DNA of 64,000 bases from Cavia porcellus (lineage: Eukaryota; Chordata; Mammalia; Rodentia; Caviidae), in assembly GCF_034190915.1 (NCBI RefSeq), contig NW_026947493.1:47138501-47202500 (forward strand). The letters run 5' to 3'. The notes beneath the pieces were generated by a model, which was given only the letters and a program-made list of their open reading frames with translations, had not been told where the DNA came from and did not search any database. Every line of letters starts with the position of its first letter. Positions within the stretch are counted from its first letter, which is position 1. Positions 11,491 to 23,988 of this stretch are shown piece after piece. Both the position numbers and the translations under genes were made by a program.

Positions 11491-14400
11491 GATGTTGGTA
11501 TTCTAGGATTATATCCTGTAGCCACTTTCTATGTCTTACCTACTTTTTCTGTTAACATCACTTTGTCAGTCTTTTCATACTTTCTGTAACCTCACAAATT
11601 TATTTCAAAATTGGGGGAGATTTATTTTTTGATAATGGCTTATACAGAGCTCTTGGGAATTTATAATACAGTCTAAAATATTTATAAAATATATCTTTAT
11701 TAGCCAAATTATAATATATATATATATAATAAGAGAATTATAATAGAGGCAATAAAGAAAAGGCTTTTGTTGGAACGAGTAATATTTTCAACTGTTACTT
11801 TATTCTGATAGAGTTAAGAAAAGTTTAAGTATTTTCTGACTGTTTTTGAGGCATTCCTCTGCTTGTTATTCATTCATTCATTTACTTACTCATGAAAGTA
11901 TCTCTTCAGTATTCAAAAGATTCAGGATTTTATTACGTACTTAGTGTTTCAAATTTATGATTTGGCATTTGTTGTTCAAGTACAATTTAATAAATAAAGG
12001 ACAAAATCTGGAAATGGACTACTAAGGCTTTTTAGCTGCTAGGTGATCTTCCAAACTAAAATGTTAAAGAACTAAAAGGAATAAAGTAGGTACATAAGGA
12101 TTTCATTTTCTTTGAAATATAGTTTGATTTGAAAATTAAGAGAAAACTGGGACAAAATATTTTTTGAAGCCAGTTTTTAAAGAAGGTAAATATTTTGCTA
12201 AATGCAAAGTAATACCACATTCAAATATTTGTTTTAACCATTGTTGCCAAAAGTTAAATTTTTTTCTTTTAAACAACAATGAAAAGTAATAGATCTTTAC
12301 CAAAATCAGCTTTTTGATTTTTTTTTCTTTCTGTAACTAACAGACTTGGGAGAAAGAAATTCTGAGTAAAGCTTTATTGTTAAAATCCTGGCTGGGTGTT
12401 TGGCGATTGGGAAATCAATATTTCTAGATAGAGACCTATAAAAACTTTCAGAAATCAGGAACTATGGAAAGGGCATTTTAGGTTAAATTAAAGCCTAATT
12501 TTAAAATTTGATATTTTTATTACTATAGTGAACACTACCTTCAGATTTTAATTTTTTCCCAGAATTGAACATTTTTAGTAAAGTTATATTGTGGTTAAAT
12601 GTTTCATAATTGCCTAAGCTTCAAATAATTCATAAAACTAAAATGTATTCATGAGCAAAATGTTGCAGTTCATCTTTCATGTATACAACAGATAAACGTC
12701 TGCTTCTCAATGATTGAGAAAATTCTTTCCCCTCAAATAGTTGTATTTCCTTTTGGAGGGCTACGCCCAGATTTTCACCTGAAGAAGGCAATGTTACTTA
12801 CGTGTTAAAAAGAGAATAAATCTATATTTACAAACAAATGATATCCCAGTTCATAGTGTATAATGAAAGACAATCTGATTGTTTTAGAAAACAAAGAATT
12901 TTCCCAAGCAGTGGGAATCTGTGAATCAAGAAAAAGGACAAACACCATCTTCTTTAAGATGTTAATGATCTAAAATTGTTTTGGGAAAACTCCCAAGAAA
13001 GAAGAATGAGAGTATGAGACTTGTGGAAAAGTTTACTGCAGTCAGGAAGCCTCTCTACAGTACCTCTAACCCTTTTATGGTCTCTGTTCCCTTGTGTGGC
13101 TCAGTTTACATCTCGTGGCTGCTAGGGTGCAACGAGAAGTCGCTGGCTTTCTGCAGCATTTGCCACCTCTTTGGGCATGACGATCAGTTAACTGTGGCAA
13201 ATAATTTGAGAGAAAGTGCAGTCAGAACACGCACCACTGGCTGAAGACAGGGAATTACACAAAGAAGTTTAATACAGAAGATCATACAAGGTTGTCTCTT
13301 TGCATCCTTTCCCTCTGGCATACCAGCATATACACACAAATCTCTCTGTAAAATTGCCCCGAGTCCATGTTTTTAGACTATCTTTATAACTGAGCTTAAG
13401 AACTTACCTTACAATGAAAGAGGCTCTTCTGATTCCACAGAAAATAACAAATGCATGGCAGCCTAATATGGATGAGCTGTTATTAGATCCTGAACCAGGG
13501 GGAATGTATTAGGTAAAACACAAAATGCAAACACAGAAAATTATAGCCAGTATGATGTTGGCAACAGATTATTTCCTTAAACATTTAAAGGTCAAACATT
13601 ACAATAGTGATACGTTTACTATAATTTATCTCTGTTGATTTGTATTTATTGAATCTAACTAACCATTTGTTTATTATGAAGCTTAGCATGTATCTTTTCA
13701 TGTTTTGGTATGAGTATTTATTTAACTGATAAGGATGTAGAATGTAAGGTGCTTAGGAAAATAATTAATGGCCAGACCTTAGGCACGAATCTGTGCATGT
13801 TTATAGCTTGCAAACAGATGATGATCAGTGGGTACTGATTTGGTCTTACAATGCTGTGCAAAGCCTCATAGAATTACATTAAATAGAAATGAAACTTGAC
13901 ACTTCTGGCTTAGAAATTTAATTTTGAAAAACGGGATCATGGCACCCCCAAATAGCACATGTCTGCTGACTAAGCAGTGCAAGATGCTGTAACTAAATCC
14001 TAAAAGCAAAGGCTGAAAATAGGAATAAGTGGAGAAGAAGGAAGAAAATTGTGTTAGGAAACCCAGCAATCACTAATCACTGCCTTTTGATCAAAGGCGT
14101 CTAGACACTACCTAACTCCACTCTAGCTTTTATGACTGCTGCAAAGGAGTGTGCTCTCATTATCTTATTTAGTGTTGGACGATGTCTGTATAAACAAACA
14201 TCTCCCGAACACTTGTCCACTTGTCAGAGTTCCTGTTGTCTGGTTGTCTGGGCTTATTTTAAATCTGAATTGCTGTGATCACTTCATTTAAAGATTATGG
14301 CCAATAGCCTGCCAGCTTGTAGGCATATTACAATTGAAAAACAGATATGCTATTGTATATTTTTTGCTTTAGTTCTGGCTTAGCCAAGAGATACTCTAAG

Positions 14401-16200
14401 ACCAGATAGCACTTTTTCAATTGTGTAGCTTACATCACAGGTATGTTGTTTATAGAATACAGATCTTTTGAACCAAAAATGACTTTAAATATTTTTGTTC
14501 TCTTGTCTCTCTGTGTCATTTACACTCATCACATTTCTTGATGTGTAATTTAAAAAGAGATCACCATAAATATAAGTGCAACCCTGTCTTCCCATTGGAA
14601 ATAGTAATGTTAAACATTCATTGGCAATAGTATATTGATATATTGACTATATTGACATATATTCTAAACACCTTGCATTTGTATTCCTTACAACAGTTTT
14701 TCCAAATAAAATATCATTTTCTTAGTTTTTACAAATGGGCAACTGAGAATACTGGAAGGTTAATTTCCTTGAATATCATTCGACTACTAAGCAGAGAAAT
14801 CAAGATGAAAATGATTATAAAGCCTCTGTTCTTCTTGTGAATCTCTAGAAAATATCCCTGGTCCAGGCCATTCCCTGAGGGTATGTTGAATAGAATTCTG
14901 TGATATGATTTGCCTACAAATATCTCCTGTGTGTGTAAACATGGAAAGCACTTTTGATCTACATGATTGTAATTTCCATTATGGATACATTTACATTCAT
15001 GACTTACTTTAATTAGTGGACTGATTTGACTCACAGGGCTTTTGAGAATGGAATTCAGGACCTGTGAGGGTGAATGGTTCCCAACAAAGAGCTGTCACAG
15101 TGAAAAGAGGAATACAGCTCAGGTGCCTTTTTGGCCGCCAGGGGCCAGTGTCTAGGTGCTAGAAATTCAGGCACAAGGCAGCATCAGAAAACAAGCTTGG
15201 ATGAAAATGGAAAATGAAAACAGAAACTGTATTTTTGTGAGTAAGACTTGACAAAGAGCCCCTTGCAGATTAAATCCTAAACCAAAATGATAAACCAGAA
15301 GTTGTTTCTGATAAAGTTCACTTGAAGCTCAAAAATATATGCCTAGATGAATAAGGATGGCTAATGACAATGTGACCAAATCACAGCACCCAGAAACTAC
15401 TAACAACTGTCCTCTCAAATGTATCAAAAATCTTTTTACAGATTGCACTTTAGGGAGAATATGCACAAGAAGAATAGAGAGGTCAAAAAAAAAAAAAAGA
15501 AAAGTGAGAGATGTATTTTATGAATTCTCAAGATTTGAATAAAACACTTAATCCTTTAAATGAAAAAAGTCCTCCTGAATGTGTTAAATGATTATAAACA
15601 TTCATTTTAATGCTTTATCTGTTTGTTCTTTCAAGGCAGTATAAGAGGAAAATATCAAAGTGATATTAAAATATTTTTTAAAAATGCATACTTCAGCAAC
15701 GTGTCACATTCCCATTTCTTTCTTTTCTCTTCTTCTCCCTTCTCTTCTTCCTTTTTAAAAAGTGCTGACTACTTTAGTTTATTTTTATTTTAGTTCGTTT
15801 GTGAACCTTTTGGTTGGTTGACCCAGAAATAATTTTCAATGAATGCTTATTATTTTCTGTACATACAATGATTTGGATGTTTAAAATATGATCTAAAAAT
15901 CAAAAGGGTTTAAAAGTTTTATGTCAAGTTAATTATACCATAAAACTCTAAGTATTTAATTCTCTTATTATTTTCCGAAATATAAATATATTCAACTAGT
16001 AGTTGGGAAAACATTTAAAAGTATAGTTTGCATCCTTCACAGTTTAGTAGGAGTGTGTGTGTCTGCTAAAGAGCATGGTGAAAGTTAATTGCTGTCTAGT
16101 TGGAAGGCTTGAAGCAGCAGACTCTGCCCCTGGCAAGATAATTTTACAAAAGCAGGCACAAATAATGAGCCAGGCTGTCTCTTGCTCATTACTTTGTCAG
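11491..16200. other. Long unassigned AT-rich stretch
   Basis: No gene is recognised in this 4.7 kb. An 87-codon open frame lies at 12981-13244 in a locally GC-richer patch, but it has no domain, signal peptide or family resemblance. The blocks at 13000-13250 and 14080-14450 are the ones I would first test for cross-species conservation. An A-run interrupted by G lies at about 15486-15502. Confidence 0.55.
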
Positions 16201-16207
16201 ATGAAAG

Positions 16208-16262
16208 TCTCTCTCTCTGTCTGTCTATCTGTCTGTCTCTTTCTTTCTCTCTCCCTCCCTTC
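16208..16262. repeat. (TC)/(TCTG) low-complexity tract
   Basis: This is a pyrimidine run mixing CT, CTGT and CCCT units. Confidence 0.9.
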
Positions 16263-17614
16263 TATCATCCCTCATATATATTAAAAATGACTATAACCCA
16301 AACAGCAAAACTCATAATACAATACATTGTATCAGCAAAGGCTTCATCTGTGTCAGTGAATTTTGAGTGATACATGTCTAGAATATAAAAATACAAATTA
16401 TCTTTTGGGTAAAATACCTGCTTGTGTTAGCTTTGATTTACTTCATGTAGGTCTTTCAGTGCTGGGATTTAACATTCTGACCTGACATTTAACGTATTAA
16501 TCCTAATTTTAATCCGATACCAAGACTCTCTGTTGTATTGAATCAATTCAGGTTAATTCAAAATTATGTTGCTCCCACCCAGAATCAATAGACCCACTGT
16601 TGGTTCTCTCCAAAGCTGACCACCCAGTTTTGTGAGAATCTGCAGTGAATTAGAAAATCTGTCATTGCTGGGAGACTGGGCAGCTCAGATACAGGCTGTC
16701 ATTCTCTCTCGTCTATACAATACCCACTCTTTGTCTACCGTCTCCTAAACTAACCTGACATAACTCAGCCCGCCAGTCAATGAGATCTTTATTCTCCTGG
16801 AAGGAATGCCTTACACACCAGCATTATTAAGAAATTTCTGGACAATGTTTAGTGGCTAAAGAATAATCCAAGTTTCTATTAAAAAGCCATCTGGGTAATT
16901 AATAGCACATTTGTTCTCAGCCTCCTCCCAATTTGTCCATTAGTGGAATAAAAGCTCAGGACAAAGGGTAATGTGGTTCAGTTATATTTTACAAGAATTC
17001 TTCAGGAAGTTAAAAACACATGATAGTTTTCCAAAGATATATATGTTTATAGCCTCTTAGAGCAGCAAATAGGAAAATCCATCAGCTTTAAACTGGAGTT
17101 TTCTGCTGCCACTAGCTATTTAAATTAAGAAAACTGATATGAAATATTGAAAATCCATTCCTAAAATGGACAAATATGTTGCTGGAATGCTTCAAAACAT
17201 GCGTAGCACAAGATATATCCTCACATTTAGGTTAAAATAAATTTTCCCCCTAAACATTTACAAAGTTTAAGGCAAACCAGAACTTTTATATACTTTTACC
17301 TGGTAGTTGAAGGCTTTACTGGGATTTCTTTTTAATGTATTTTCATGCAAGTAGTAGCTTCAGGCAGCACAGTTCTGCAACATTGCCAAGTAAACTTTGT
17401 TTTTTGTATTGATGGTTTCTCTGTTTTTCCTGTTTTTTATAACTACATGCATGGAGAAATTTTAAAGCCCTAGATATTTGTCGATAAAAGTTAACAATAC
17501 CTCAGAAAGTACCTCAAAGTTACATGTGGATTCAGAACATTTCTTTTGTTCTTTAGACTTACATTAAAGCAGTGATGCCACAGGGACCTGGAATTTATCA
17601 GGACTACACTGTCA
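16263..17614. other. Unassigned sequence, possible conserved non-coding block
   Basis: No gene is seen. The segment 16870-16985, with 'gggtaattaatagcacattt', has the texture of regulatory non-coding DNA. This is an impression only. Confidence 0.4.
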
Positions 17615-17615
17615 T

Positions 17616-17647
<32 letters not shown>
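17615..17647. repeat. (TC)n microsatellite
   Basis: This is a CT run of about 33 bases with a single GT interruption. Confidence 0.95.
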
Positions 17648-17849
17648 GTTGCTGAGGATGTCTTGGAGGAGTGGCAAGATTACATGACAAGATTACAATT
17701 ATGACCAGAGTTTTTGAAAGTATATTCCACTAGCTTAGGAGATGGTGAGACTTAGAGAAAGAGACAGAAACAGATTCTTGGATAATGGTGTACATGTTTT
17801 GGAAGTGTTAGGTCTAGAGGCGATCCTGCAAAATAGTAATTTTTGGTTA

Positions 17850-17995
17850 CCTTTTATTGAGCTTTTACCATGTGCCAGGGTAGGCACTTGCAAGCATGAT
17901 CTTACTGAATTCTGTGACAAGGCAAAACAGTAGTTATTACTCTCATTTTCAGTTGAAGCTTTGAGAGGCTAAGTGCACACCGTTAGTGTGAAGTG
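17850..17995 (-). repeat. MIR SINE relic
   Basis: The plus strand reads 'ttattgagcttttaccatgt' then 'gccagg', 'tctcattttcagttgaagct' and 'gaggctaagtg', the reverse complement of MIR in correct order. Confidence 0.8.
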
Positions 17996-18109
17996 CAAGT
18001 CTTCATGACCTTGTGCTCTTCCTTCTTGCTCACCCTATGCTCCTGCTACCCTTTCTTATCCTAACAGAAGTGTTATGAAAACATGCTTCAAAGACAGATT
18101 CTGTTCAGT

Positions 18110-18420
18110 CCTGACTTCATGCATTCATTACTTACCAAACACTCATTCTGCCCCCGCCCCCTGCCATAGCTTTAGGCACAGTAGTGAGCAAACATATTTC
18201 CAGCTCCTGTGCTCAGAGGCCTACAAATTAATAAAAGAAGAGAAACAATGAAATACTCAGATGTAACAATGACAGGTGAAGACAGAAATGGGAAGATTTG
18301 AAACTGGCTAGGGAAATTTAGGAAAGCCTTCTTAAGCAAGTGACTCTTGGGGCTGAGGTCTGAGAGATGACAGAACACTATCCATGACATGGCTATCTGG
18401 TCCATGTAATATCCATGACA
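18110..18420. repeat. L2-like LINE relic
   Basis: It begins with 'tcatgcattcattacttacc' and continues with 'caaacactcatt', the 'agtgagcaaacat' block and 'ggaaagccttcttaagcaag', then 'ggggctgaggtctgagagat'. This is the familiar L2 3' layout. Divergence is high. Confidence 0.6.
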
Positions 18421-20265
18421 TTACCCAAATGAAGTTCAGGCACAAGCAGGAAGGCTGGTTCTGGGAGGAAGTGTGGTGACTGCGATTGTGGCTGGATCAC
18501 AGAGAGCTGGTGGGAGGAGGTAGCAGGAGCAGCTGTGTGGTGGGCGAGGGCCAGATCATCTGAATGTGGAGGGCCTGTTGGAAGCCATCCAAAAGATTGC
18601 TATACTTGAGCACTATTATCTCATCCCCTTCTCTTCTTCTTTTCCTTCCCTCTTTTCTCTCTTCCTCTCCATGGACATCAGATTGTACCCAGACTGATGT
18701 CATTCTGAGAGTCCCTTTCACCATTCCTTAGTATGCGGTTTCTTTCATCATGAGGTTTTAGTGGTTTTTAGAGGCCCCTTTACCCAGAATGCCCTGGTGT
18801 CCTTGATAGAAGGAGAGAGAGTTTGGAGGCTGGATGTACACCAGTTACAACCATCATGGGACGGAATGAGCATGGTCCTTCTGCTGCTGGGAACACATGA
18901 GGGCAAGCACAGTTTTATTTCTATGTCAAGTACTGTTTGAGAAACTCAGACTGTGAACTGCGCAAAATAAATGAAGCCATTTAAATGTCCATGTGTGACT
19001 GAGTGGTTTTTTTCTTTTTTTACTTTCACTGAGCGGAGAGGTCAGCAGCAGTGGCTGTAGAAGGGTAAGAGGAGCACAGGGCTGGAGGCTTGAGCCCTTG
19101 CCCAGGCTATTCTTGGCTGGGACAGCCAGGCCTCTCTTCAGCAGAACAAATATTTGTTAGCACTTTTCACAAGAATACTCTTGAGCTGTTGTATTTACAT
19201 TGCAAATGCTCTGTAAATAGCAAAGCAGTTATGTGTACCTGAAATTTGTCATTTGTTTGAGGACACTGTATTCATAGAGGATGCGAGAAGTGAGTTTTGG
19301 AAGAGAGAGGAGTGCCATTAAAAATCAAATGAACACAAAACCTCCAGCACAACCACTCTTTGCCAGGGGCAGATACTTAAAAGCCACCCCAAAATGAATC
19401 CCAAATGAATGCTCCCTCCAAGTCTCTGTCTTGGCAGGTTAAGTGAACCCAGGGCTGTAAACCCCCACTTCAGAACAAACTGTCTCAGAGAGGAGTAAAT
19501 GGCAGCCTAGTCCTGGCTCCAGCCCAAGGGTTCCTCAGCATTATGGGGTTTCCTCTGCACCCCTCACCCATCACCCCCAGACTCCAGCCCCTGAGGCCTA
19601 TAACTCACTAGCAACTTCTGGGAGGAAGCAAACAGAATCTCTTTTGTTAAAACAATGTGTTTTAAAGACTTTAAAGAGTTAGGTTTTCATGTCAACACAG
19701 GTCTACACAGGCTGGTAGATTAGGGTCATATGCAGAGAGCATTGTCATTTATCTAAGACTTGGTTTTTCCATTATAATATGAGAAAAGTAAAACAAAATT
19801 ATTAACATAAAGAAGAGAAAGTTTGAGAAAAATACCTAAGTCCTGATAAGCAAAGTCAACACTTTTCAAATTGTGAAAGAAGGCATTTCAGTCTTTTTGT
19901 CTATGTAGTTTATTTTTAGTTCTGGATAGTCTACATAAGTATTGTCCATGACATAAATTGAGAAAAAGCACTTAGCAACATTTTAAGCAGTATTGTCATT
20001 TCTGTGACATCCAAGTGTGTGATCAGTGAATTCATCTTGCTTCATGGGGTATAGGGCATTTCAGCTGTCAAATGCACACAGGAATTGGATATGTCATGAG
20101 CTGCATTTAGATGTATGCAATAGGGCCAGGACAAGTTAACTATTAGAAACAAAATTAGTCATTAGCTATAATATGAGAAGCACTCTAATGCTTTGCACAT
20201 TTTACTTATTTCAACTACACTGGACTTTGAGACAAAAAGAAGGAAGACCAGGCAATAGAAGAGTA
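18421..20265. other. Unassigned sequence
   Basis: No gene is confirmed. Around 18780-18990 and 19000-19600 the base composition rises towards balanced GC, and an 'aaataaatgaag' polyadenylation-like motif sits near 18965. No reading frame or splice-site pattern supports an exon. Confidence 0.5.
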
Positions 20266-20269
20266 ATAA

Positions 20270-20422
20270 TAGCAGACATTAAGCATTTAATAAGTGGTCG
20301 GCTCTGTGCTAAGTACTCTACTCATATCTCAACTAGTTTAGTTTACCCTATTACTAGTCCCATATACCATTTTCATTTCTATTCCAGGAAACTGGAGAAC
20401 AGGAGGCTTATAAAGTACGATT
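20270..20422 (-). repeat. MIR SINE relic
   Basis: The plus strand shows 'taagcatttaataagtggtc' then 'ctgtgctaagtactctact' and 'ttccaggaaactggagaac', matching reverse-complemented MIR. Confidence 0.65.
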
Positions 20423-20437
20423 GAAAAATATGGTGAC

Positions 20438-20544
20438 AGGGGCTGGGGATTTAGCTCAGCGGCATAAGCGCCTTCCTTGCAAGTGTGAGGTTGTGAGTTC
20501 GATCCCTGGTACCGATAAAAACGAAAAAGACAAAAAAAAAAAGA
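20438..20544 (+). mobile_element. ID-type SINE, young full-length copy with perfect TSD
   Basis: This is a tRNA-derived SINE of about 105 bp. It has the GGGGCTGGGGATTTAGCTCAG head (pol III A box 'tagctcagcgg'), a B box at 'gagttcgatccc', and a characteristic tail 'accgataaaaacgaaaaag' followed by A-runs. It is flanked by a perfect 15-bp target-site duplication, 'gaaaaatatggtgac', at 20423-20437 and 20545-20559. The perfect TSD argues for recent insertion by the L1 machinery. Confidence 0.97.
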
Positions 20545-20580
20545 GAAAAATATGGTGACTATTTAAATAAAATAATTGTT

Positions 20581-21037
20581 ACAGTAAAAGACACACTGCC
20601 ATTAATCCACCTCAAAGTACTTCTCTTTACTTAGAACACACCACATTGTTCTTGCCAGTTTCTGAAGGAGTTCTGGAAGTCTTTTTCAGTGACTGTTGTT
20701 AGTTGTGCTGTGTGGCACTGTTGATGTCCTGAATTATTTCAAAATGTTTACCTTTCATGATCATTTTAACTGTGGGGAAGAGCCAGAAATGCCATGGTGC
20801 ATTTTCTGGTGAATACGGTGGATGAGGACACACTGTAATGTGGCTTTTGAAGCCTGCCTTTCCATTGATAGCACTCAGCAGCAGTGTTCACCATAGTTTG
20901 GATCACACCTAATAAAGACATTCATGGGAGAGGACATTCAGAATTGCTTTGAAAAGTTGCAAGAATGACGCAATACACATGTTCAAAGTGAAGGGAAGTA
21001 TTTTGAGGAGGATTAATAGCAATGTATCTTTTACTGT
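20581..21037 (-). mobile_element. Palindromic mariner-derived element, copy 1
   Basis: This 457-bp element is built from two oppositely oriented 3' ends of a Tc1/mariner transposase gene. The left arm (20581 to about 20890) is antisense. It encodes on the minus strand a 'PHPPYSPENAP' remnant (about 20775-20828) of the mariner PHPPYSPDLAP motif and a stop-ridden C-terminus. The right arm (about 20900-21037) is sense and encodes the same C-terminal region. The outer 28 bases (20581-20608 and 21010-21037) are inverted repeats agreeing at 25 of 28 positions. It has no intact frame and is inactive. Copy 2 at 33889-34334 has the same layout in the opposite orientation. Confidence 0.8.
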
Positions 21038-22479
21038 TTTTTTTTTTTTTGAGAGAGGAGTAAATGTTTTTAAAAATTTAAATGTTCACTACAGAGGATT
21101 TTGGTCAGGCATACATTGTATACAGTATCTCTGTGGTAGACTTCCATCCTTATGAACCACTAGGGTGAGCCCTGTCTCAGCTCCAAACCCTTCTGGTTTG
21201 TGGAGGATCCTGGGCCCCACTCCTCGCTTTTTATTTCCCTTTTGGCCCCAGTTCTGCTTACCGCACTTCATGGGCTGATTTGAGGTTACCAGGGTTAGGG
21301 GATCCTGGAAGGCAAGGAATGAAAAAGTAAGAGGAAGAGCCAGGACAGAAAAAAACACAGGGCAAGAGCTGGAGTGGGCCGGGTGTGGGTGGAATTTGGC
21401 TAGATGCCATTCTTTAGGAAAAAGCATTGTAGCAACTATTGCAGAAAGTGGAAATTTGGGGGAAGGAATAGATGTTTAAAGAACTAAGAGTGAGGCATTC
21501 ACTTTCTCGATTTCTTTACAACCTTAGGAAAAAACCAATGATCATACCATGTGTTGAAGTGAGGTTGGTGTTCTCCTTTGCAACAATGGGCTTTGGTAGG
21601 AGCAAGGCAGACTGCCTGGACATGCTTGCATGGCATTTGGACAAACTAGAGCCCTATATCCTGCTCTCAGCTGTGAGGCTGGATGTGCTGTTTACATCTG
21701 AGGAAGAGGAGCCTAGTAATTTTCAATCTTGGGATCTTTAGGAGGGCTAGGAATGGGGTGGTTGTGGAGTCTCTCTCCTAATCTCTTTTAGGAAGCAATC
21801 ATATAGGGTTGATGGGGGGGAATCCCTTCATGATACACCTGGATGTCACCTACAGTTCCTTGGAGAAGTCTACTCTTTAGTCAGCATTGTCTTTGCTTCC
21901 GAGTTTCCAAATCACTTTGTGCTAAACTCATTATCTTTCTTTAAGTTGTTTTCCATCAAAACATTTATCTCCATGGACTCGTAAAGGAGTATCGTTACTT
22001 AGAGATTTGAGGTCAGTGCCTCTCAGGAAGAACTGCTAACCTGGAGCAGGTTTTCCCCAGGTTCACTTCATTCACAGAGTTCCAGAGCTTCTGGGGCTCT
22101 GGACAGACATACTGATCATTTATATTCCCATACCAAATCAGAGCATTCAGAGAGAAATAAACCGTACACAAATCCTTCACGTTTGTAGAGCAGGTAATAC
22201 TCCTGACTATTCCTCATCAATCTTTCAGGTATATTGCAAGGGCTGAGCACTGCTACATAGAGTATTTATTTAGGGAACTTTCCTGAGATATTCTTTCTCT
22301 CCGGAGATGCATAATTTGCAGATAGGGGAAAACATCAGTCTCCTGTAAGTCTGAGATTTTTCAATTTAAAGTGAAATATTTTGCTTCTGAGGACCCCTCT
22401 CCATGGAATTGTAAAGAGCCCTTGAGTCAATGTACAATTTATTCTATGAGAACTTTGTCTTGGGAGCATTGCAGTGGCT
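21038..22479. other. Unassigned sequence
   Basis: No gene is recognised. Open frames of 112 codons (21089-21427 minus) and 89 codons (21472-21741 plus) exist but show no domain, membrane segment or family similarity that I can name. A T-run follows the mariner element at about 21037-21050. Confidence 0.5.
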
Positions 22480-22600
22480 GGGAATTACAAAACTGTTTCA
22501 ATTCCAACTTCACTGGTGACTCCTGTGCAACCTTAGAGAAATCAGTTAACCTCCTTAGTTTTATATATTTAAAAATGAGGATCAGACTATTACCTCATAG
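22480..22600 (+). repeat. MIR SINE relic
   Basis: Sense MIR landmarks are 'tgtgcaaccttagagaaatc', then 'agttaacctccttag' and 'aaaatgaggatcagac'. Confidence 0.7.
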
Positions 22601-22999
22601 TCTGGATTCATGGCTCAGACTCAGTGAGGACTTGAAGCCTGGTGGGATCCCCAGGTGAAGGCTGCTGAACTCAGGCTTGATTTCCAGTATGAAAGGCCTC
22701 ACTCAGTTCAGAAGGGTACGATTGCTAAGTCTACTTGCAGTCTTCCCACAGGCTTATTGCACACTGGCACAGCCTTATGTTTGAGGAGTGTCAGGAGTGT
22801 TAGAAGGATATTTTATATTTGATTTTCTCATCTGATTATTCTGGGGGAATGTGGAATTTATTATCACCAAACTTCTATAGTCAATTTAGGGCAGGAACTT
22901 AAAAATATGCTAATAGTTAGTTGGTAGACTCAGTAACATGGAGTAAAGCACATTCTTCCACAACTCTGTGGACACAGTCTATGGCAATATTTACATTTT

Positions 23000-23215
23000 T
23001 AGTGCAATTACATCCTGGAAGCATTCTAAATCCTGGAATCCTGGTCAATTACTCAGTGAGGAATATTAGGCAAGTTACTTAGCTTCTCTGAGACTCATAT
23101 CTCTCTTTTATAAAATGGAAAAAATGAAAATATTTATCTCCTAGTGTTTCTTTGAGGATTAGATGAAATAATACACATATATGTGATGCTTAATATATTG
23201 TCTATTATACAGTGA
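23000..23215 (+). repeat. MIR SINE relic
   Basis: Sense MIR order is clear: 'aggcaagttacttagcttct' then 'ctgagactca', 'aaaatggaaaaaatgaaaat', 'tttgaggattagatgaaata' and a degraded 3' end. Confidence 0.85.
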
Positions 23216-23514
23216 GTTCCAGATTGTTTTATTATGTTTTATATTCTAGTATATTGATATATAGTTGTTACATTTAGAACAAGTTATACATAGAAGTAAT
23301 GAAGTCCTAAATATATATAGTAGTACCTCAGTTTGAAATGGTTTTGTTTTTAAACAATTTAGTTCACAAACAGAAACACTTGGCAAAATTTTGTTTTTAT
23401 TTTTAAGCTCTGCATCAGGTTACCTACGTGACTGTGGAAATCTTTCCCACACAAACCAAAGGGTGTGCATCTTTTCCAAAATCATAGAACAAATTAAGTT
23501 CATGAACCAAGGTA

Positions 23515-23890
23515 CTTTATTTTAAAGAGGATAAAACCAAGGAATACAAAACAATTAAATCAATTAAAATAAACCAGAATAAGTGATACAGGACATCCAA
23601 ACCTTATGATATCTTTAATAGTTACCATAATGCCTTAGTTGTCTTCAAAATAGCTGCAGATATAACCTTTGGACATAATTAAAATCGAACACAACAGAAT
23701 ACAATAGAAACAATAAAAATAAAACAATGAATGCAATAAAGGACATCAAAACAAGCCAGTAGTAAATACATAATGGCTTCCATAACATGTCTTGCAATCT
23801 TTCAAATAGCTGCTCATGCTATCCGAGTTAACACAAACAAAACAAAAGAGAATAAAAACCCAACCTAACAAAACAATGAAAATGATATGG
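23515..23890 (-). mobile_element. HAL1 3'-UTR fragment (5'-truncated)
   Basis: The left boundary 'ttattttaaagaggataaaa' is the reverse complement of the 3' end shared with the HAL1 copies at 29748 and 48646. The body carries the same degenerate antisense monomers, with 'gttaccataatgcc' and 'cttcaaaatagctgc' recurring as 'ggcttccataacatg' and 'tttcaaatagctgct' about 150-170 bases later. Only the repeat-built 3' UTR is present, with no ORF1. Target-site duplications were not found. Confidence 0.75.
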
Positions 23891-23929
23891 TTTCTGGGTG
23901 GGGATCTCCTCCCTGTAGGGCCTAGTCCC

Positions 23930-23988
23930 TGCCCTGCCCCAGCTGCTCTCCCCCCTTCCCCCTCCCCCTGCCTCCTCCCACCTCTCTT
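23930..23988. repeat. Pyrimidine-rich C/T tract
   Basis: This is a low-complexity run of CCCC, CTCC and TTCC units with few purines. Confidence 0.8.

Noticed and set aside
16057..16370. Frames of 62-75 codons rich in Leu/Ser
   Set aside because: The composition comes from the CT-rich microsatellite at 16208-16262.
21089..21427. 112-codon minus-strand frame as a possible host gene
   Set aside because: It has no domain, no recognisable homologue, no convincing splice signals, and proline/serine-rich composition consistent with chance.
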